DNA from: Microbacterium sp. Gd 4-13
GTDB lineage: Bacteria > Actinomycetota > Actinomycetes > Actinomycetales > Microbacteriaceae
NCBI RefSeq assembly: GCF_003095395.1
Contig: NZ_QEIJ01000004.1
Location: 62,001 to 126,000, forward strand
Direction: 5' to 3'
DNA length: 64,000 bases
Shown here: piece after piece, positions 59,915 through 64,000 of the stretch
Position numbering within the stretch: the stretch's first letter is position 1
How the letters are laid out: each line of letters begins with the position of its first letter
Made by a program: the position numbers and the translations under genes
The notes under the pieces: generated by a model
What the model saw: only the letters and a program-made list of their open reading frames with translations
Databases searched by the model: none
Told to the model about the DNA's origin: nothing

Positions 59915-60583
59915 TCAGTCGTTCGCCAACATCCGGGGGAGATAGCCGAGGGCGTCGAGCCGACGGATCAATCGGGGCGCGAGGGGGCCGCGAGAGAGGG
60001 AGAGGCGGTAGAAGCGCGGTCCTTCTTCAGCCTGCTGCAGGAGTGACCGCTCCCGCAGACTGCGGATGAATCGAGAGCGACGTGCAGGGGAGCCGGGAAC
60101 GATGGGCTCCAGGTCGCCCGCTTTGATGACTCCGGTCGTCAGGGCGATGCGCAGGGCGGCGCTTTCGTCCGGGTCGACCAGCCCGTCGCGCTGCAGCATC
60201 TGCTCGTGCAGCGGCTTCGAGGCGTTCGCGAAGTCCAACAGGGTCGTGATCTCCGGGTGCACGGTCACCCAGGAGGGCGGGACGTGCGCGGAGTTCGTGA
60301 TCGCGACCTCTTGCTCGCGGTAGGAGCCGGGAGTGGGGTCTCCTTCACGGATGAGCCCGTCGACGACTCGGCGATGGATCTCGCGGATGAGGTTGTGCGT
60401 CAACGGAGCTTCCGGGTCGAGCTGATCGATGAATCGAGCCGTCTCGGCGATGTTCCTGATCTCGCGGAGTTGGTCGGCGCCGGACGTCGTCGTGGTCTCG
60501 AGCTGTTGGACATCGGCTCTCTTGTTCATCGCAGCGACGAAACTACGTGCACTCACACTAGAGATTGGGCTGATTTTTCGCAT
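59915..60583 (-). pseudogene. Fic-family remnant lacking the catalytic core
   Basis: 222 residues in an uninterrupted frame. Residues about 35-120 match the N-terminal helical region of Fic proteins (IRNIAETARFIDQLDPEAPL, THNLIREIHRRVVDGLIREGD, TPGSYREQEVAITNS, VPPSWVTVHPEITTLLDF), and residues 130-222 match the C-terminal winged-helix tail (DESAALRIALTTGVIKAGDL, RRSRFIRSLRERSLL). The central Fic motif HPFx(D/E)GNGRxxR that transfers AMP is absent, missing with roughly 150 residues, apparently by an in-frame deletion. It could still bind DNA or other Fic proteins. Its flanks are AT-richer than neighbours, suggesting import. Confidence 0.7.
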
Positions 60584-60596
60584 GCACCTGTGAGTG
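60550..60596. repeat. Inverted repeat at the start of the Fic remnant
   Basis: CACTCACA (60550-60557) and TGTGAGTG (60589-60596) are inverted 8-bp repeats on either side of the start codon region in an unusually AT-rich segment (including TTAATTAATT at about 60604-60612). It may be an autoregulatory site of the remnant or a trace of transfer; nothing decides. Confidence 0.3.
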
Positions 60597-60697
60597 TCGA
60601 TCGTTAATTAATTGCGAAGCGGAGTGGGAAGTATTTGCGCTGACGCGGAAGAGATTGTTGCCCATCTGCCGACCGTGGCGAGCCGTAGGCTGGACAG

Positions 60698-61600
60698 GTG
60701 AGCGTTTCCGATCTGTTCGACCCCGCGGTGTGGCAGCCGACCGCCGCCGACGAGCGCTACACCGACATCACGGCTCACACGAGCCTCGACGGGCGCATCG
60801 CGCGCATCGCGTTCGACCGGCCGGAGGTGCGCAACGCCTTCCGCCCCCACACGGTCGACGAGCTGCACCATGCGCTCGACGTCGCGCGGCAGGACCCCCG
60901 CATCGGCGTGGTGCTGCTCACCGGCAACGGGCCGAGCGCGAAGGACGGCGGCTGGGCGTTCTGCTCGGGCGGCGATCAGCGCATCCGCGGTCGCGACGGC
61001 TACACCTACGCCACCGACGATGCGACAGCGCCCGACCCGGCTCGCAGCGGGCGGCTGCACATCCTCGAGGTGCAGCGGCTGATCCGCTTCATGCCCAAGG
61101 TCGTCATCGCGGTCGTCCCGGGGTGGGCGGCCGGCGGCGGGCACTCGCTCAACGTGGTGTGCGACCTGTCGATCGCGAGCCGCGAGCACGGTCGCTTCAA
61201 GCAGACGGATGCCGACGTCGGATCGTTCGACGCCGGGTACGGCTCGGCCTACTTCGCCCGGCAGATCGGGCAGAAGCTCGCGCGCGAGGTGTTCTTCCTC
61301 GCCGAGGAGTACTCCGCCGACCGCGCGTACGAGATGGGGGCGGTCAACCGCGTCGTGCCGCACGCCGAGCTCGAGGTCGAAGCGATCGCGATGGCTCGCA
61401 CGATCCTCACGAAGAGCCCGACCGCGATCCGCATGCTGAAGTTCGCCTTCAACGCGGTCGACGACGGCCTGGTCGGGCAGCAGGTCTTCGCCGGCGAGGC
61501 CACGCGTCTGGCCTACGGCACCGATGAGGCGGTGGAGGGGCGTGATGCGTTCCTCGAGAAGCGCGATCCCGACTGGTCGGACTACCCCTACCACTACTGA
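60698..61600 (+). CDS. menB: 1,4-dihydroxy-2-naphthoyl-CoA synthase
   Basis: 300 residues of the crotonase fold. The oxyanion-hole and catalytic stretches GGWAFCSGGDQRIRGRDGY, VVPGWAAGGGHSLNVVCDLS and DADVGSFDAGYGSAYFAR match MenB; the C-terminus ends PDWSDYPYHY, as in the family. It closes the second ring of menaquinone. TAGGCT (60686-60691) ends exactly 6 nt before GTG 60698, so it is probably leaderless. A hairpin and the menE gene follow. Confidence 0.95.
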   Translation: MSVSDLFDPAVWQPTAADERYTDITAHTSLDGRIARIAFDRPEVRNAFRPHTVDELHHALDVARQDPRIGVVLLTGNGPSAKDGGWAFCSGGDQRIRGRDGYTYATDDATAPDPARSGRLHILEVQRLIRFMPKVVIAVVPGWAAGGGHSLNVVCDLSIASREHGRFKQTDADVGSFDAGYGSAYFARQIGQKLAREVFFLAEEYSADRAYEMGAVNRVVPHAELEVEAIAMARTILTKSPTAIRMLKFAFNAVDDGLVGQQVFAGEATRLAYGTDEAVEGRDAFLEKRDPDWSDYPYHY

Positions 61601-61602
61601 GG

Positions 61603-61650
61603 TGCCGCGAACCGGGCCTTCCGGCGTAGGCGAAGCCCCGGTGTGCGGCA
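61603..61650 (+). terminator. Hairpin between menB and menE
   Basis: TGCCGC-GA-ACCGGG (61603-61616) can pair with CCCGGT-GT-GCGGCA (61637-61650), leaving a two-base internal mismatch and a 20-nt loop. It begins 3 nt after the menB stop and may end or attenuate its transcript ahead of menE. Confidence 0.55.
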
Positions 61651-61664
61651 TCTGACGAGGAGAC

Positions 61665-62813
61665 ATGCGGCTCGAAGCGATCAACGGTGACGAACCCCGG
61701 GAGGTTCTGCGGGCGGTCCGGGGCGCGGTGCTCGGAGCCGGGCCCGCGATCTCTCTCGGGGCGGCGGATGCGGCGCTCCCGGGCGAGGTGCCGGCGGGCA
61801 CGGCGGTCGTCGTCACCACCTCCGGGTCGGCGGGCGTGCCGAAGTCGGTGGCGCTCAGCCGCAGCGCCCTCACCGCCAGCGCGCTGGCGACCGCGGCGCG
61901 CCTGGGGGAGGGCGCATGGCTGCTCGCCCTGCCGGCCGGCTACGTGGCGGGACTGCAGGTGCTCGTGCGCTCCCTCGTGTCGGGGCGCGAACCCGCGATC
62001 CTCGCCGGGCGCTTCTCGCCCGAGGCTTTCGCCGCGGCGGCCCGCTCGATGGCGTCGAGCGTCGGGGGAGTGCGCGTGCCCACCTACACCTCGCTCGTAC
62101 CGGCCCAGGTGCAGCGACTGCTCGACGCGGCCGACCACGATCCCGATGTGCTCGGGGCGGTGCGCTCGTTCGAGCACATCCTCGTCGGCGGCCAGGCGCT
62201 GCCGCCAGCCGTGCGCGAGCGGGCGGAGGGCATGGGGGTGCGGCTGGCCCGCACCTACGGCTCGACCGAGACCAGCGGCGGCTGCGTGTACGACGGGGTC
62301 GCCCTCGACGGCGTAGCGCTGCGGGTCGAGGGCGGCGAGGTGCAGGTGTCGGGCCCGACGCTCGCCGACGGCTATCTCGGCGATCCCGAGAGGACGGATG
62401 CGGCGTTCCTGCGCGACCCCGATGGCACCCGCTGGTATCGCACGGGCGACGCCGGACGCATCGACGACGGCGTGCTGAGCATCCACGGCCGGATCGACAA
62501 CGTGCTCGTCTCGGGTGGCGTCAACATCTCGCTCGACCGCGTCGAGCGGGCGGTGCGCAGCATCCGGGGCCTCGAGTCGGCCGTCGTCGTCGCGGTTCCC
62601 GACCAGAGGTGGGGCGAAGCATCCGTCATCGTCGCGGCCCGCGACGCCGACACCGACGGCGTGCTGCGACGCGCGCGCGACGTCGTCGAGGCGGAGGTCG
62701 GCCGCCCCGCCCGTCCGTCGAGGGTGTGCTTCGTCGACGAGATCCCGATGCTCCCCTCGGGAAAGCCCGACCGCGCGGCGGCTCGACGACTCGCGCTGGC
62801 CTCGGCCACGTAG
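61665..62813 (+). CDS. menE: o-Succinylbenzoate-CoA ligase
   Basis: 382 residues, an adenylate-forming enzyme of the short actinobacterial MenE type. The P-loop TTSGSAGVPKSVALSRSAL, the RTYGSTETSGGCVYDG motif, YRTGDAGRIDDGVLSIHGRI and the C-terminal lysine in MLPSGKPDRAAARRLA are in order. It activates o-succinylbenzoate as CoA thioester for MenB. The start ATG 61665 follows GACGAGGAG. It shares orientation and pathway with menB and menA. Confidence 0.93.
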   Translation: MRLEAINGDEPREVLRAVRGAVLGAGPAISLGAADAALPGEVPAGTAVVVTTSGSAGVPKSVALSRSALTASALATAARLGEGAWLLALPAGYVAGLQVLVRSLVSGREPAILAGRFSPEAFAAAARSMASSVGGVRVPTYTSLVPAQVQRLLDAADHDPDVLGAVRSFEHILVGGQALPPAVRERAEGMGVRLARTYGSTETSGGCVYDGVALDGVALRVEGGEVQVSGPTLADGYLGDPERTDAAFLRDPDGTRWYRTGDAGRIDDGVLSIHGRIDNVLVSGGVNISLDRVERAVRSIRGLESAVVVAVPDQRWGEASVIVAARDADTDGVLRRARDVVEAEVGRPARPSRVCFVDEIPMLPSGKPDRAAARRLALASAT

Positions 62814-62891
62814 CGTCCGTCGCGTGCCGTCGGAACCCGCGGCTCGCGGCGAGACGGCCGCCGCCTCCTCGCCGCCGTAGGATCTCTCCTC

Positions 62892-63863
62892 ATGGCAGGC
62901 AAGACGCGAAAGACCCGAACGAGCACCGCCAAGCGACAGCAGCCGCGCGGGAACCCGCGCAAGGCACAGGGTGCGCCGCCGCCGCCCCCGAAGGCGACGG
63001 CCCGCGACTGGATCGGCGCGGCACGCCTGCGCACGCTGCCCCTGGCGATCACCCCGGTGCTCATCGGAACCGGTGCCGCCCGGCTCGTCGACAACCAGTT
63101 CCACTGGGTCATCGCCCTCACCTGCCTCGCGGTGGCGGTCTTCCTGCAGATCGGCGTGAACTTCGCCAACGACTACAGCGACGGCATCCGCGGCACCGAC
63201 GACGTCCGCGTCGGCCCCGCCCGCCTCACGGCTTCGCGCCGCGCGAAGCCGCGCACCGTGCTCATCGTGGCGCTGGTGTTCTTCGCCCTGGCCGGACTCG
63301 CGGGCATCGCTCTGGTGATCCGCAGCCAGCAGTGGTGGCTGCTCCTGGTGGGGGCCGCCTGCATCGCCGCGGCCTGGTTCTACACCGGTGGCAAGCGGCC
63401 CTACGGCTACGCCGGTCTCGGTGAGCTGTTCGTCTTCGTGTTCTTCGGGCTCGTCGCCACCGTCGGCACCACGTGGGTGCAGGTGCTGTCGATCCCGCAG
63501 GAGGCCTGGTTCGGAGCGGTCGCGGCGGGGTTCCTCGCCGTCGCGGTGCTGCTGGCCAACAACCTGCGCGACATCGATCAGGACAAGGTGGCGGGCAAGA
63601 AGACCCTCAGCGTCCGCATCGGCAGGCGGGCCACACAGGCACTGTTCACCGCACTGGTACTGCTGCCCTTCGCGATCGCGGTGTTCCTCGCGCCGTTCTA
63701 CCCCGGCGCGTGGCTGACCCTCATGGCGCTCCTGGCGGCGCTCCCGGCGATCCTCATCGTCTGGACCTACCGGGCCCCGCGCGAACTGGTCACCGCCCTC
63801 GCGCTGACGTCGCTCACGTCGGTCGCGTACGGCGCCTTCCTCTTCTGGGCCTTCATCGGCTGA
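62892..63863 (+). CDS. menA: 1,4-dihydroxy-2-naphthoate polyprenyltransferase
   Basis: 323 residues. After a basic ~40-residue cytosolic start come about eight or nine membrane helices of the UbiA fold with the two Asp-rich motifs: NFANDYSDGIRGTDD and NLRDIDQDKVAGKKTLSVRI. It attaches the isoprenoid chain to DHNA, forming demethylmenaquinone. TAGGAT (62878-62883) lies 8 nt before ATG 62892, suggesting near-leaderless transcription, independent of menE. A minus-strand gene, cut by the window end, converges on it. Confidence 0.94.
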   Translation: MAGKTRKTRTSTAKRQQPRGNPRKAQGAPPPPPKATARDWIGAARLRTLPLAITPVLIGTGAARLVDNQFHWVIALTCLAVAVFLQIGVNFANDYSDGIRGTDDVRVGPARLTASRRAKPRTVLIVALVFFALAGLAGIALVIRSQQWWLLLVGAACIAAAWFYTGGKRPYGYAGLGELFVFVFFGLVATVGTTWVQVLSIPQEAWFGAVAAGFLAVAVLLANNLRDIDQDKVAGKKTLSVRIGRRATQALFTALVLLPFAIAVFLAPFYPGAWLTLMALLAALPAILIVWTYRAPRELVTALALTSLTSVAYGAFLFWAFIG

Positions 63864-63901
63864 CGAGGCGTCCGCGATCGGGCGGATGCGGCGGGCCGCC
63901 G

Positions 63902-64000
63902 TCAGGCGTCGGAGTCGCGGCGCGCCTCGTCGGCGGCGTCTTCGCTGTCGGCGTCGACCTGCGCACCGCGGGCCTTGGCGCGCGCGGCGCGGCGCTCGGC
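63902..64000 (-). CDS. C-terminal end of a protein (DUF4229-like?), cut by window
   Basis: Only the last 32 codons are in the window. They read as a charged Ala/Arg/Asp/Glu tail (ending DEARRDSDA, stop TGA at 63904-63902) in the same frame up to the edge. Position next to menA and this tail would suit the DUF4229 gene commonly found beside menA in this family, but the domain itself is outside and the assignment is a guess. Confidence 0.45.
   Translation of the reverse strand, partial: AERRAARAKARGAQVDADSEDAADEARRDSDA

Noticed and set aside
1..64000. tRNA, rRNA, riboswitch and insertion-sequence candidates
   Set aside because: I found no cloverleaf, conserved rRNA segment, known riboswitch core, transposase motif or terminal inverted repeats with target duplications. 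A covariance-model search would settle small RNAs that cannot be seen by eye.

Overview
The window is about 70% G+C with dense, short-spaced genes and reads as a chromosomal segment of an actinobacterium of the family Microbacteriaceae, most likely Microbacterium or a close relative. The support is the gene content: menaquinone genes, F420-type LLM oxidoreductases, an archaeal-type aspartyl-tRNA synthetase, a 32-residue COX24/bTHX-like basic protein next to a small HTH protein, System II cytochrome c maturation and an MsiK-dependent style of sugar ABC transporter. I see no rRNA, tRNA, IS element, prophage or CRISPR array. Species and relatedness were inferred from gene content only.

Layout. 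0-7 kb: a polytopic membrane protein, a frameshifted SRPBCC gene, a DMT exporter, acetyltransferase, AlkA-type glycosylase, a divergent TetR/metallo-hydrolase pair and a receiver-less winged-helix regulator with a long leader carrying a cysteine-rich upstream ORF. 7.5-15.7 kb: a LacI-controlled sugar locus (binding protein, two permeases, GH31 alpha-xylosidase-like enzyme, GH1 beta-glucosidase) with two matching palindromic operators, suited to xyloglucan-type oligosaccharides. 15.8-28.5 kb: small proteins, SbcCD nuclease, MFS exporter, nucleosidase, LysE exporter and NAD synthetase. 28.5-45 kb: a TM0106-type nuclease/helicase, uracil salvage, TadA, cation transport, ProC, a Ktr/Trk potassium pair, an ArsR regulator, redox proteins, MscS, a histone-H1-like/ParA two-gene unit and AspRS. 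45-51.5 kb: DedA and a cytochrome c maturation operon (phosphatase, TlpA, CcdA, ResB, CcsB). 51.5-58 kb: a DUF559 gene bracketed by two related hairpins, then a TetR-controlled YhgE/MMPL export unit. 58-64 kb: menaquinone genes menC, menB, menE and menA, interrupted by an F420 oxidoreductase and a Fic remnant.

Two window-wide patterns stand out. First, more than 20 genes have a TANNNT-like -10 hexamer ending usually exactly 6 nt before the start codon, which predicts leaderless mRNAs and helped choose starts. Second, the 10-mer GCAGCATCCG/CGGATGCTGC recurs at least 15 times, in genes and between them.

The strongest candidates for something not yet described are: the leaderless Cys-rich uORF and mutually exclusive hairpins ahead of the winged-helix regulator; the orphan ParA coupled to an H1-like protein; the covarying hairpins around the DUF559 gene; and the MMPL transporter with a vestigial ABC-ATPase-like tail.
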